A DNA stretch of 64,000 nt from the NCBI RefSeq assembly GCF_001612805.1, contig NZ_BDBD01000021.1, positions 1 through 64,000 of the forward strand, in the 5' to 3' direction. A program made the translations under genes and the position numbers. Below, one piece after another: positions 1 through 9,138 of the stretch. Numbering within the stretch: position 1 is the first letter of the stretch; the number at the start of each line of letters is the position of its first letter. Origin of the DNA: Nocardia coubleae NBRC 108252. Lineage in GTDB: Bacteria; Actinomycetota; Actinomycetes; Mycobacteriales; Mycobacteriaceae. The notes under the pieces are model-generated. The model made no database searches. It saw only the letters and a program-made list of their open reading frames with translations, and was not told where the DNA came from.

Positions 1-110
1 TAATATTGGCACTGACATTCATCGACACACTATTGAGTTCTCAAAGAACACACGCACAAACATTCACCCGGTGAAGGGCTTCAGTGAGGCAAGGGCTCGT
101 ACTGTAGCTC
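1..110 (-). promoter_or_regulatory. rRNA operon leader with boxA-like antitermination element
   Basis: Read on the minus strand, positions 50 to 33 give TGTTCTTTGAGAACTCAA, which closely resembles the boxA-type element (TGTTCTTTGAAAAC) found in Gram-positive rRNA leaders and 16S-23S spacers. The following AATAGTGTGT...GTCAGTGCC sequence is typical of actinobacterial rrn leaders. The inference is that a 16S (or, if this is the spacer, a 23S) gene begins just outside the left edge on the minus strand. The remaining bases up to about 267 should hold the rrn promoter(s), but I could not place -35 and -10 boxes with confidence. No gene is visible in 1-267. Confidence 0.5.
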
Positions 111-339
111 AGAGCTTCGACCGAACGCAAATCCGGAAGACCTCTGAACACATGATCGGTCAGGCGCTCATCGTCCTACCTCGTTTCCCTGTACCGTAGC
201 GGCCCTGTCGGACCAGCTCTTCGGCACCGGGTCGGTGTCCGTGTCGCTCTGACTGGAATAAAGTTACGTGGCTGGAATTCCGATGTCAAATTCCCTAGTC
301 AGGCCGGGTTTCGAACCACAACAATGGGAGGGTCGCGCG

Positions 340-963
340 TTGAGCGAGGAACGTAGTGGAAGGCGGCGGCGGTTACGTCGCGTTATGAAGGCCGGCGTGG
401 TGCTGGCGAGTGGCGTGGTGTTGGTGACGGTCTGTGCCAATGCGACCATGTGGATGTTGTCGTCGGGGCATCGCAGTGATGTGGCCGGTGCGCCCACTGT
501 TCCGGTTGTCATTGTTCCCGGTGCGCGGGTCGCGCCGGACGGGACGCCGATGGCGTATCTGCGGGGTCGCCTGGATGTGGCGATCGAATTGGTCGCGGCG
601 GGGAAGGCGCGTGAGATCCTGCTGTCCGGGGATGCCGGCGGGACTTCCGGCGACGAGATCGTGTCGATGCGGCGTTATCTCCTCGAGCACGGAGTGGATC
701 CGGGCATCGTGCGAGCGGATGGGGAAGGGTTTTCCACGCGGGAGACCTGTGAGCGGGCGCGGTCGATGTTCGGGGTGAAGCGCGCGATCATCGTCAGCCA
801 GTACCAGCATTTGCCTCGGGCCGTCGCGCTGTGCCGGGCGGCGGATATCGACGCCGACGGGGTTGTCGCCTATTGCGAGTGCAGGCGGGCCACCGAGGTG
901 CGCAACAACATCCGGGAATGGTTGGCGGCGCCCAAGGCGGTCGTGGAGATGGTCCTGCGCTGA
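340..963 (+). CDS. SanA/ElyC/YdcF-family (DUF218) membrane-anchored protein
   Basis: The protein has a basic N-terminus (RRRRLRRVMK), one hydrophobic segment and then a DUF218 domain. It shows the family features PVVIVPGARV near the start of the domain, LLSGD, a STRETCERA helix region and IIVSQYQHLPRA. SanA/ElyC/YdcF proteins sit at the cytoplasmic membrane and affect envelope integrity; their exact reaction is not settled. I chose the TTG at 340 because GGGAGGG lies 7 bases upstream and the transmembrane segment follows shortly. GTG 268 and ATG 283 are in frame but lack a clear ribosome binding site. It stands alone, divergent from the rRNA leader. The family call is solid; the start is less certain. 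Confidence 0.82.
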   Translation: MSEERSGRRRRLRRVMKAGVVLASGVVLVTVCANATMWMLSSGHRSDVAGAPTVPVVIVPGARVAPDGTPMAYLRGRLDVAIELVAAGKAREILLSGDAGGTSGDEIVSMRRYLLEHGVDPGIVRADGEGFSTRETCERARSMFGVKRAIIVSQYQHLPRAVALCRAADIDADGVVAYCECRRATEVRNNIREWLAAPKAVVEMVLR

Positions 964-975
964 TCTGCCAAAGGG

Positions 976-1635
976 TTATCGGCGCAGGATTGCTGCGAGC
1001 CCGGCGCGAAGTCGATCCAGCAGCCTCGGACGGTCGGGTGTTTCCGCAGGGATGTGCGGCTCGGGCGGGGTTTCATTCACCCGGCCGGCCCGCGGGTACA
1101 CAGGCGCATAGGGAGGGCCAGCCAGCAGGTTTCGGCATCCTGCGCGGATCTCGTCCCAGATGATCGCGGCATCCAGGCCGTCCTCCAGGCTGATCTGCAT
1201 GGTGTAGAAGTCCCAGGCCAGTTCCTCCAACTCCGGTGGTTCGGGCTCGGGACGCATCCTCAGCTCGAACAGATCAGTGAAGATCAGGCTCAGGCACTCG
1301 TCGGAGTCTCCTTCGTCGGCCAGTAGCGCGGCGGCGTTGCGATTCGCGCGCCTGAGCCGGACAGCTACCTCCCGGTCGCGCCAACCCCCGAGGTGAACGA
1401 TCTCGAGTTCGGCGAGCGCAGTGCGGAACAGTTCCGGGGCGTCGCGGCAATCGGTTCGGTGCAGGCAGGCGAGTTCGATCAGCGCCGGGGAATCGACCCC
1501 TCGGGCCAAAGCATCGGCGCCGATCATCGTCAGATGCGACTCGTCCAGCTCGCCGACGGCGAACAGGTCTGCGGCGCGGTGCAACTCGTCCATCGGGTCA
1601 GCGTGCGGTTCCGGGGGTTCGGCCGTCAAACGCAA
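976..1635 (-). CDS. Hypothetical protein, acidic, soluble
   Basis: I do not recognise this family. The protein of up to 219 residues is rich in Glu, Asp, Leu and Ala, with no signal peptide or membrane segment. It looks largely helical up to about residue 165 and ends in a proline-rich stretch and a basic tail (RLLDRLRAGLAAILRR). Codon third positions are GC-rich and the frame is long and intact, supporting coding. It ends 12 bases from the convergent DUF218 gene. The start is unclear: the outermost start codon is a TTG, and an ATG lies 14 codons downstream; neither has a good ribosome binding site. Confidence 0.6.
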   Translation of the reverse strand: MRLTAEPPEPHADPMDELHRAADLFAVGELDESHLTMIGADALARGVDSPALIELACLHRTDCRDAPELFRTALAELEIVHLGGWRDREVAVRLRRANRNAAALLADEGDSDECLSLIFTDLFELRMRPEPEPPELEELAWDFYTMQISLEDGLDAAIIWDEIRAGCRNLLAGPPYAPVYPRAGRVNETPPEPHIPAETPDRPRLLDRLRAGLAAILRR

Positions 1636-1738
1636 TATGGACCGGACTCAAGGTTTCTGTGGAGGGGGTTCGGTCAACCCTCTCGTCGGTCCGCGACCGG
1701 ATGGACCGATTCCGATCACCGCAATTCGAGGAGAGCTA

Positions 1739-1993
1739 GTGCGCATCGTCAAAGCTGTTGGGATCATGCTGGCCGTTGTGGCCGCCACGGCGGTGGGGGC
1801 CGGTTCGGCTGTCGCGGAACCGGAGTCCAAGGAGAACATCTACATCGACGTCAATGTGCTCGGGTGCTCGATCGGCGCCGGGCTCGGTGGTGACGTGCTG
1901 GTGGCGCTCACCGGCGGAGGCGGGTCGAGTGCGATGGTGAATTCGTCGCTGGCGGCGCGGCTTCGGGCCGCCGGGTGCCTGCCTCGCCTGTAG
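1739..1993 (+). CDS. Small secreted protein with two cysteines
   Basis: This 84-residue protein begins with a clean signal peptide (VRIVKAVGIMLAVVAATAVG...AVA, cleavage likely before EPES). That leaves a mature peptide of about 57 residues with a Gly-rich core and two cysteines, one in VLGCSIG and one in RAAGCLPRL, which could form a disulphide outside the cell. The GTG at 1739 is preceded by GAGGAG with a 5-base spacer, which makes this start convincing even though the frame is open far upstream. I do not recognise the family and no function can be given. It is followed closely by the helicase gene. Confidence 0.65.
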   Translation: MRIVKAVGIMLAVVAATAVGAGSAVAEPESKENIYIDVNVLGCSIGAGLGGDVLVALTGGGGSSAMVNSSLAARLRAAGCLPRL

Positions 1994-2041
1994 GACCAGC
2001 GCCGATGGTCTCGTCGACGGCGACGGGACCATCGGCCTACC

Positions 2042-5000
2042 GTGCCCGTGCACGCGCCATCACGTACCGTGGTGCGAGTTGTCAGCATGCTGGCCGACGG
2101 AATGGGGTGCATCGTGAACGGGTCCGAGCATGCCGCGCGGCTCGTGCGTTTCTGGCGGACCGTCGAACTGTTCGGGCCGCAACTGGTACCGGAGATCGGC
2201 GTCTGCCGCGAAACCGGTGCGCTGGTGGTGGAACTCGGCGCCGACGAACCGGCACCGTGGGAAGACCTCACCGCGCTCCCCGCGCTGCAACCGGGCCGGG
2301 TATGGCAGTTCGTGGTGTTCGGCGGGTTGTTCGAAGTGGGGCGTGCGCGTGAATCGCTGATGCGCGCCTTCGGTCGGGACGGCCTCGAGGCGGACGCGCG
2401 TCAGTCCGGAACCACAGCCACTTTCGCGGTGACATTGAGCGACGACGGCATGGTCGTCGAGGGATCGGCGACGCTGTCGGGGCTGGCGTGGGCGATCAAC
2501 CGGTTGCGCTCCCCCGGCCCCGCCGACCCGGGGTGGGCCGACGGGTTCGAGCACGACTCCTCGGCATTCACCGCCGCGTTCGACCTGCTGACCACCGAGG
2601 TACCGAGCGTCGACCCGGAGACCGACGATCCCGGCCCGCGTTGGCGTGCCCTGGATGTGGTCGGTCGTGGCGTCGGCGCGTCGCTGATCGCGGCAGGCGC
2701 GGACGGTGTCGTTTCGCCGGGGCTGGCGGGGATGTCGGCCACCGCGTTCGTGCGCGGCGTCATGGCGAACGAGGAATTCGGTACGCCGCTGGTGACCGGG
2801 CGGGCATTGCAGACGTTCGCGGGGGATCTGTGTGGGGCACTCTCCATCCGGTCCGAACTACGGGCAGGCGGGGTGCGGGTGGCGTGCGTGCAGGTCGCGG
2901 CCAGGGATGCCGACAGCACGGCGACCGAGGACCGGCTCAACAGCGGACTGGGCGTGGAGCTGCGTGCGCTCGCCGCGGCGGTGGAGCGTGGGGACGTCGG
3001 CGCAGCGCTGCGGGACTACCTCGCGGCGAGTGAAACCTTGCCCATAGATCAGCGGATCGACGTTCGTCAACGACAGGACGTGATGGTCGAAGGGCTGCTG
3101 CCCCAGCGCGTGCCGGACGGGCGGTGGCCGGGTGATCCGCTCGTCGCGGGCCAGCAGTTCGCGGTAGATCAGGCGATGACCGAACTGCGCGACAGCGCGG
3201 GGATTTTCGCCGTGCACGGCGCGCCGGGCACCGGAACGACGACTATGCTGCGGGACCTGCTGGCGGCGATCGTGGTCGAAAGAGCGGAGCGGCTGGCCGC
3301 TTTCGACGACCCGATGGATGTGTTCACCGGTGTCACCGAGCAGGTGCAGGTCGCCAAGAACTACACCGTCGGTGCGCATCGGCTCGCCCCCGAGACGACC
3401 GGGTTCGAGGTGGTGCTCGCCACCGGTAGCGACCGGAGCGCCGCCGATGTGGTGGCCGAGATCCAGCACCGCGACGCGATCGACTCCGACGTGCGGATCA
3501 ACCACTTCGGCGAGCTGGCCGAATTCGTCAGCGGCGAACCCGCGTGGGGATTGATCGCATCGGCGCTCGGCGGGGCGAGACGAACCTTCGGCGAGCAGTT
3601 CTGGTTCGGCGACCGGTTCGCCACCGAGCGCAAGGCCCATGCCGGTTCGGCGGGAATGCTCGATCTGCTCAAACAGGCCGAGGCGGACCCGGATTCGGTG
3701 CCCGACTGGCAGACCGCCGTGCGCGACTTCGAGAGCAGGCGCGAGCACGTTCGAACGCTCGCACAGCAGCGTCAGGACGTGGCCGACGCGGTCGCCGAAC
3801 TGCCTGCGATGAACGACGACCTGCTGTCGCTGTCGGCGGAGATCGCCAATGCCGATGCGGCACACGCACACTGGCGCGCACAGCATCAGCAGGCAACCGA
3901 ACAGCTGCGCGCGGCGCAGGCCACGCATCATCGGGTCAGCACGTTGCTCACCGAGCACGGCGGGCGTAAACCAGGATTCGCGGAGTCGTTGTCCACCGGA
4001 TTCCGCGCCGGCCGGCGATGGAGTGCGCGCTCCAACGAGTTGTTGCGTGAACGCCACGACGCCGAGGCGGAGATGCGGCGCAGACAGGGCGAGGTCGACC
4101 ATGCGCGTGAACAGTGGGCGCAGGCAGCCGAGCACGGGCGCACCCTCATCCGTGACCACGTCGCTTTGACCGACCGGCGGGCACGAGCACTCGACATCAT
4201 CGAAGCGGCGCGCGAGAACTGGTCGGAGACAATTCCTTTCGGTGATGTCGCCGCGGACGACGAGCAGTTCCAGCTGTGCAATCCGTGGGCCGACGAGCAG
4301 TACTCGACAGCTCGGCGTGAGCTCTTCCTCTCGGCGCTGCGGCTGCATCGGGCGCTGCTGCTGAACGCCGCGCCCCGGGTGCGCGACAACTTGATCGTGG
4401 CGATCGCGCTGATCCGCGACGAGCTCGCGGTGGCGCCGAAGCCGGAAACCATCGCGGCCGCCTGGCAGACGCTGTTCCTCGCGGTGCCGATGCTCACGAC
4501 GACGTTCGCCGCGTTGCCCAAGTTATTCGCCGGGCTGGGGCGTGAGGCGCTCGGTTGGCTGTTCGTCGACGACGCGGGCCAGGCCGCGCCGCAGGCGGTG
4601 GCGGGTGGTCTGTGGCGCGCGCGCCGGGCGGTGATCGTCGGAGATCATCGTCAGCTGGGACCCGTTGTGACGCTGCCGACTTCGGCGCAGGAAGCGCTGG
4701 TTCGCCAGTACGGGCTCGATGCGGAGTGGATGCCGGATCTGGCCTCGGCGCGGCAGGCGGCAGATCGTGGCGTGCGGTTCGGGACCTGGCTGACACCCGC
4801 CGATTACGACCGGCCGGTGTGGGTGGGAACACCGTTGCGGGTGCATCGGCGCAGCGATCTGCCGATCTTCGAGCTGACCCATCGGATCGCCTACGACGAC
4901 GACCTGCTCGTCTTCGGCACGCCCGAGCGGCCCGACTTCCCCGGACACGATCGGTGGATCGATGTGAGATCCGCACGCGCCGAAGGGAACTGGATTCCCG

Positions 5001-5416
5001 GCGAAGGTGAGGCGCTCGGTTCCTTGCTGACGGAGTTGCGGGAGGACGGGGTCGCGGCCGACGACATCCGGGTGGTCAGCCCGTTCCGCGATGTCGCCGA
5101 CGGTGCGCGGCGCGTCGCCCGCGAGGTGCTCGGAGACGAGTTCGCCGCCGCCCAGGTGGGCACGATCCATGGCATGCGTGGCAATTCGGCCGAGGTGGTC
5201 GTGCTGGTACTCGGCACCTCACCCGCCGCGGGCGGTTCGCGACGCTGGGCCGCGGCCAACCCGAACGTGCTGAACGCGGCGGTGTCGCGGGCGCGGCGGC
5301 GGGTGTACGTGATCGGCAACTACCGATTGTGGAGCAGCCAGCGGTATTTCGACGTGCTCGCCCGGCATTGGCCGGCCGAGTCCGATCAGCTGGTCGCTCA
5401 GACCGTCAACCGGTAG
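2042..5416 (+). CDS. Large superfamily 1 (UPF1/DNA2-like) helicase with internal coiled coil
   Basis: This 1124-residue protein has roughly 380 N-terminal residues of unknown type, then SF1 helicase motifs. These are Walker A GAPGTGTTT near residue 395, motif II VDDAGQA near 841, motif III GDHRQLGPV near 867, motif V GTIHGMRGNSAEVV near 1040 and motif VI NAAVSRARRRVYV near 1078. Motif II reads DDAGQA rather than the usual DEAGQA. Residues about 555-705 are rich in Ala, Glu, Arg and Gln with heptad-like spacing and probably form a coiled coil inserted between motifs I and II. The product should be an ATP-driven nucleic-acid translocase. The start is uncertain; ATG 2102 or GTG 2114 are alternatives. 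Its end overlaps the convergent methyltransferase by 19 bases. A defence role is possible but unproven. Confidence 0.85.
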   Translation: MPVHAPSRTVVRVVSMLADGMGCIVNGSEHAARLVRFWRTVELFGPQLVPEIGVCRETGALVVELGADEPAPWEDLTALPALQPGRVWQFVVFGGLFEVGRARESLMRAFGRDGLEADARQSGTTATFAVTLSDDGMVVEGSATLSGLAWAINRLRSPGPADPGWADGFEHDSSAFTAAFDLLTTEVPSVDPETDDPGPRWRALDVVGRGVGASLIAAGADGVVSPGLAGMSATAFVRGVMANEEFGTPLVTGRALQTFAGDLCGALSIRSELRAGGVRVACVQVAARDADSTATEDRLNSGLGVELRALAAAVERGDVGAALRDYLAASETLPIDQRIDVRQRQDVMVEGLLPQRVPDGRWPGDPLVAGQQFAVDQAMTELRDSAGIFAVHGAPGTGTTTMLRDLLAAIVVERAERLAAFDDPMDVFTGVTEQVQVAKNYTVGAHRLAPETTGFEVVLATGSDRSAADVVAEIQHRDAIDSDVRINHFGELAEFVSGEPAWGLIASALGGARRTFGEQFWFGDRFATERKAHAGSAGMLDLLKQAEADPDSVPDWQTAVRDFESRREHVRTLAQQRQDVADAVAELPAMNDDLLSLSAEIANADAAHAHWRAQHQQATEQLRAAQATHHRVSTLLTEHGGRKPGFAESLSTGFRAGRRWSARSNELLRERHDAEAEMRRRQGEVDHAREQWAQAAEHGRTLIRDHVALTDRRARALDIIEAARENWSETIPFGDVAADDEQFQLCNPWADEQYSTARRELFLSALRLHRALLLNAAPRVRDNLIVAIALIRDELAVAPKPETIAAAWQTLFLAVPMLTTTFAALPKLFAGLGREALGWLFVDDAGQAAPQAVAGGLWRARRAVIVGDHRQLGPVVTLPTSAQEALVRQYGLDAEWMPDLASARQAADRGVRFGTWLTPADYDRPVWVGTPLRVHRRSDLPIFELTHRIAYDDDLLVFGTPERPDFPGHDRWIDVRSARAEGNWIPGEGEALGSLLTELREDGVAADDIRVVSPFRDVADGARRVAREVLGDEFAAAQVGTIHGMRGNSAEVVVLVLGTSPAAGGSRRWAAANPNVLNAAVSRARRRVYVIGNYRLWSSQRYFDVLARHWPAESDQLVAQTVNR

Positions 5417-6453
5417 AACCGCCAGAAGCCGAAGTTCTCGATGGGCAGGATGTCGAGGGTGGTGAAGCCCGCCTTGTGCGCGTACTCCTCCAGTTGCTCG
5501 GCGCGCATCACGGTTCCGGTACCCGCCGAACCGGGGTGCGCCATGCCGTCCGGCAGGCAGACGAGCAGGCTGAAGCCGTACATGAGGCGGTCGACATCGC
5601 TTGCGGGAGAAGCGAAGTCCGGGTCGACGGCCTCGTCCATCACGATCACCACCCCGCTGGGACGCAGCGCACGTCGTGCCGCCGAGAGCACCTCGACCGG
5701 GTACGGCATGTCGTGCACGCATTCGAAGGCGAAGACGACGTCGTAGGCCGATTCCGGGAGGTCGGTCGTGACGTCGGCGTGGTGGAAGTGGACGCGGTCG
5801 GCGAGGTCGGCGGCGTTGGCGGTGGCCATGGCGATCGACGGCGGGTCGATGTCGTAACCGTCGACCCGCAGGTCGGGGTAGGCGCGGGCCAGGGCGATCG
5901 AGGACCAGCCGCCGCCGGAGCCGATATCGGCGACTCGGGCGCCGGGAGCCGACAGCAGGGCATGGACGTCGGGGACGGTGGCGAGGTCGACGGCCAAGCG
6001 GTGTTCGAACCAGGGACGGTTCATGTCGGCTTGGGATTCGCGCACGTCGGTGCCGTATTCGGACCAACCGACACCGCCGCCCTCGCGATACGCGCGCACC
6101 AGGGCGGGGAGCTGGACCGCCGCACCGGCCAGCATCCGGGCGAGCGGGGCGAGGTAGTCCAGGCTGTTCGTGTCGGTGAGCACCTCGGCCGGGCCCGCCG
6201 GGAGGGCGAAGCGGCCGTCCGGCGTCACCGTGAGGATGCCTGTGGCCGCTTGCTGTTCGAGCCATTCCTGCGCGTATCGGCGGTCGCCGCCAGCGCGGGT
6301 GGTGAGTTCGGCCGCGTCGGCGGGGCCGGCGGCCAGCGCCGAGTACCAGCCGAGCCGGTCGCCCAGATGAATGGCCAGGATGTCGACCGTGCCGAGCGCC
6401 GCTTCGAACAATCGCTGCGCGAACTGCTCACTGGTCTGCTCCACTGCGCTCAC
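5398..6453 (-). CDS. Class I SAM-dependent methyltransferase with N-terminal helical domain
   Basis: The 351-residue protein has an N-terminal all-helical/winged-helix region (residues about 1-130, with QWLEQQAATGILTV-like spacing typical of O-methyltransferase-like enzymes). A Rossmann methyltransferase domain follows: motif I VADIGSGGGWSS, the acidic end of beta2 in VDGYDIDPPSI, FHHADVTTDLPE and the post-motif AFECVHDMPYPVEVL. The substrate is not evident. I place the start at GTG 6453 because GGGAGG lies 6 bases upstream; an ATG 26 codons earlier has no such site. It ends inside the helicase gene (19-base convergent overlap), so the pairing may be chance rather than functional. Confidence 0.85.
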   Translation of the reverse strand: MSAVEQTSEQFAQRLFEAALGTVDILAIHLGDRLGWYSALAAGPADAAELTTRAGGDRRYAQEWLEQQAATGILTVTPDGRFALPAGPAEVLTDTNSLDYLAPLARMLAGAAVQLPALVRAYREGGGVGWSEYGTDVRESQADMNRPWFEHRLAVDLATVPDVHALLSAPGARVADIGSGGGWSSIALARAYPDLRVDGYDIDPPSIAMATANAADLADRVHFHHADVTTDLPESAYDVVFAFECVHDMPYPVEVLSAARRALRPSGVVIVMDEAVDPDFASPASDVDRLMYGFSLLVCLPDGMAHPGSAGTGTVMRAEQLEEYAHKAGFTTLDILPIENFGFWRFYRLTV

Positions 6454-6613
6454 TTGGGTCCTCCCGATTCGATGTAGGCCCGAACGGCCCGCTGACAGGA
6501 GAACGGACAAGGAAACGTCACGGTTCACCATGCGCTCAACGATTCGATCTCACCGCTGTCGGTTGCCGCCTGTTTGCGCGAGGCTGGGCAGAGTTCCCAG
6601 GATCGGAGTTGTC

Positions 6614-6930
6614 ATGAGGCCGAGCTCATTTCTCGGACCAGCCTGTTGTGCCGCGATAGCTCTCGCTGTCGTCCTTCCGGCGCAAGCCAGTGCTGATCCC
6701 GTCACCGATCTGCTGTGCAACAGCGGATCGAGTCAGTTCTGTCCACCGCCACCGCCGCCGCCGCGCGAGTGCCATCCCTCCTACGATCCGTGCGTTCCGA
6801 TCGCCCCCGATGTCGACTGTGCGGCGGCAGCGGGGACGGGCCCGAATACACGGGCCCGGTTCGAGTAAACGGCCCCGACGACTATGGGCTCGATGCCGAC
6901 GGGAACGGAATCGGCTGCCAGAACAGCTGA
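6614..6930 (+). pseudogene. Secreted Excalibur-domain protein, frameshifted
   Basis: ATG 6614 (GGAG 5 bases upstream) opens a signal peptide ending in QASA, followed by a Cys/Pro-rich region (CPPPPPPP, CHPSYDPC, APDVDC). This frame then runs into a stop at 6866-6868. The rest of the domain, CGGSGDGPEYTGPV...LDADGNGIGCQNS, is found in the -1 frame from about 6820 and ends at 6930. The joined product would carry the DxDxDGxxC pattern of the Excalibur calcium-binding domain (PF05901). One base therefore appears to be missing near 6821-6826, or the ribosome must slip back by one; the local sequence (TGT GCG GCG) is not a classic slippery site. A sequencing error is equally possible. Confidence 0.7.
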
Positions 6931-6955
6931 TTATCGGCTGTCTTCGAAAGGGCCG

Positions 6956-7405
6956 TTAAGGCGTATCGAACAGGGGTTCACCGGGTTCCACGACTGTGTC
7001 GATCGTGTCGGGATTGATGGAGTTCTTCGGGGAGTCCATTACGACGATCGGGCAGATGATCGGGTTGCCGGTGGCGGCGATCTCGGTGGGGTCGAAGGTG
7101 ACGATGGGGGTGCCCGTCTCGACGGTGTCGCCTTCGGTGGCGTGGAGGGTGAAGCCTTCGCCTTTGAGTTTCACCGTGTCGATACCGAGGTGGACCAGGA
7201 CGCCGACGCCACCGCCGAAGACGACGAAGGCGTGGGGGTGGAGTTTGAGGAGCTTGCCGCTGATGGGGGCGGTGACGGTGAGGGGGCCTCGGGTGCGGTC
7301 GGGGTCGACGGCCACGCCGGAGCCGACCAGTTGATCGGCGAAGACCTGGTCGGGAACTTCCGACAGCGGGATGACGCGGCCGGCGAGGGGGGCGGCGACG
7401 TTCAC
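6956..7405 (-). CDS. crr: PTS glucose-family EIIA component
   Basis: This is a 149-residue EIIA-Glc-type phosphocarrier. The two active-site histidines are visible: His58 in HPHAFVV and His72, the phosphorylated one, in GVLVHLGIDTV. It passes phosphate from HPr to the EIIB encoded just upstream, for sugar uptake through the divergent EIIC. GTG 7405 overlaps the EIIB stop by four bases (GTGA), so the two genes are translationally coupled. Together with EIIC the set resembles the split GlcNAc/glucose permeases of actinobacteria. The EIIA-Glc may also act as a regulator, but nothing in the sequence tests that. Confidence 0.95.
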   Translation of the reverse strand: MNVAAPLAGRVIPLSEVPDQVFADQLVGSGVAVDPDRTRGPLTVTAPISGKLLKLHPHAFVVFGGGVGVLVHLGIDTVKLKGEGFTLHATEGDTVETGTPIVTFDPTEIAATGNPIICPIVVMDSPKNSINPDTIDTVVEPGEPLFDTP

Positions 7406-7632
7406 AGGATGTCCCCGATGTCCTCGGCCAGCGTGTCGGCTTCAGGGCCGACGACGACCTGCACGACGGTGCCCGACTTGAGGACGCCGTGGGCGCCTGC
7501 CGCCTTGAGCGCGGCCTCGTCGACCTTGGCGCCGTCGCGCACCTCGGTGCGCAATCGGGTGATGCACGCCTCGATCTCGACGATGTTCTCCGCGCCGCCC
7601 AGGCCCTGGACGATCGCTTCCGCTTTGGACAT
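7402..7632 (-). CDS. PTS glucose/N-acetylglucosamine-family EIIB component
   Basis: The 76-residue EIIB domain has the phosphocysteine motif ACITRLR (Cys23), which accepts phosphate from EIIA and hands it to the sugar bound in EIIC. ATG 7632 follows a GGGAGA ribosome binding site; the frame stays open upstream but has no reason to start there. It lies in one transcript with the EIIA gene (4-base overlap) and diverges from the EIIC gene across a 174-base control region. Having EIIA and EIIB on one strand and EIIC, enzyme I, nagA and nagB on the other makes the whole set a divergon. Confidence 0.95.
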   Translation of the reverse strand: MSKAEAIVQGLGGAENIVEIEACITRLRTEVRDGAKVDEAALKAAGAHGVLKSGTVVQVVVGPEADTLAEDIGDIL

Positions 7633-7706
7633 GTGTTCTCCCTTTCCGCGGTGGTAGCCGGTTCCAGTATGGGAGCCTCGGTTGTGCGCCACGTCATATT
7701 TCACGG

Positions 7707-7789
7707 TTGACATCCGTCGGCCACCTGGTCAAACTGACAACTGGTTATGACCGGACAGTACCCGTCAGAGCCACTGGTTCACAACCGCT
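7707..7789 (+). promoter_or_regulatory. Candidate promoter and GntR/DasR-like operators between EIIB and EIIC
   Basis: TTGACA (7707-7712), a 17-base spacer and CAAACT (7730-7735) form a plausible sigma-A-type promoter facing the EIIC gene. Just downstream, ACTGGTTATGACCGGA (7740-7755) matches 10 of 16 positions of the DasR responsive element (ACTGGTCTAGACCACT, as recalled). ACTGGTT-CAC-AACCGCT (7773-7789) is a second imperfect inverted repeat of the same type. DasR-family GntR repressors control GlcNAc genes in actinobacteria, which fits the genes here. The operator call is inference from pattern and context. Confidence 0.4.
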
Positions 7790-7806
7790 GGACGAAGAAG
7801 GTCGAC

Positions 7807-9132
<1,326 letters not shown>

Positions 9133-9138
9133 CGCCCG

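Noticed and set aside
6815..6840. Programmed -1 frameshifting in the Excalibur gene
   Set aside because: No slippery heptamer or following pseudoknot is evident, so a missing base or sequencing error is simpler.
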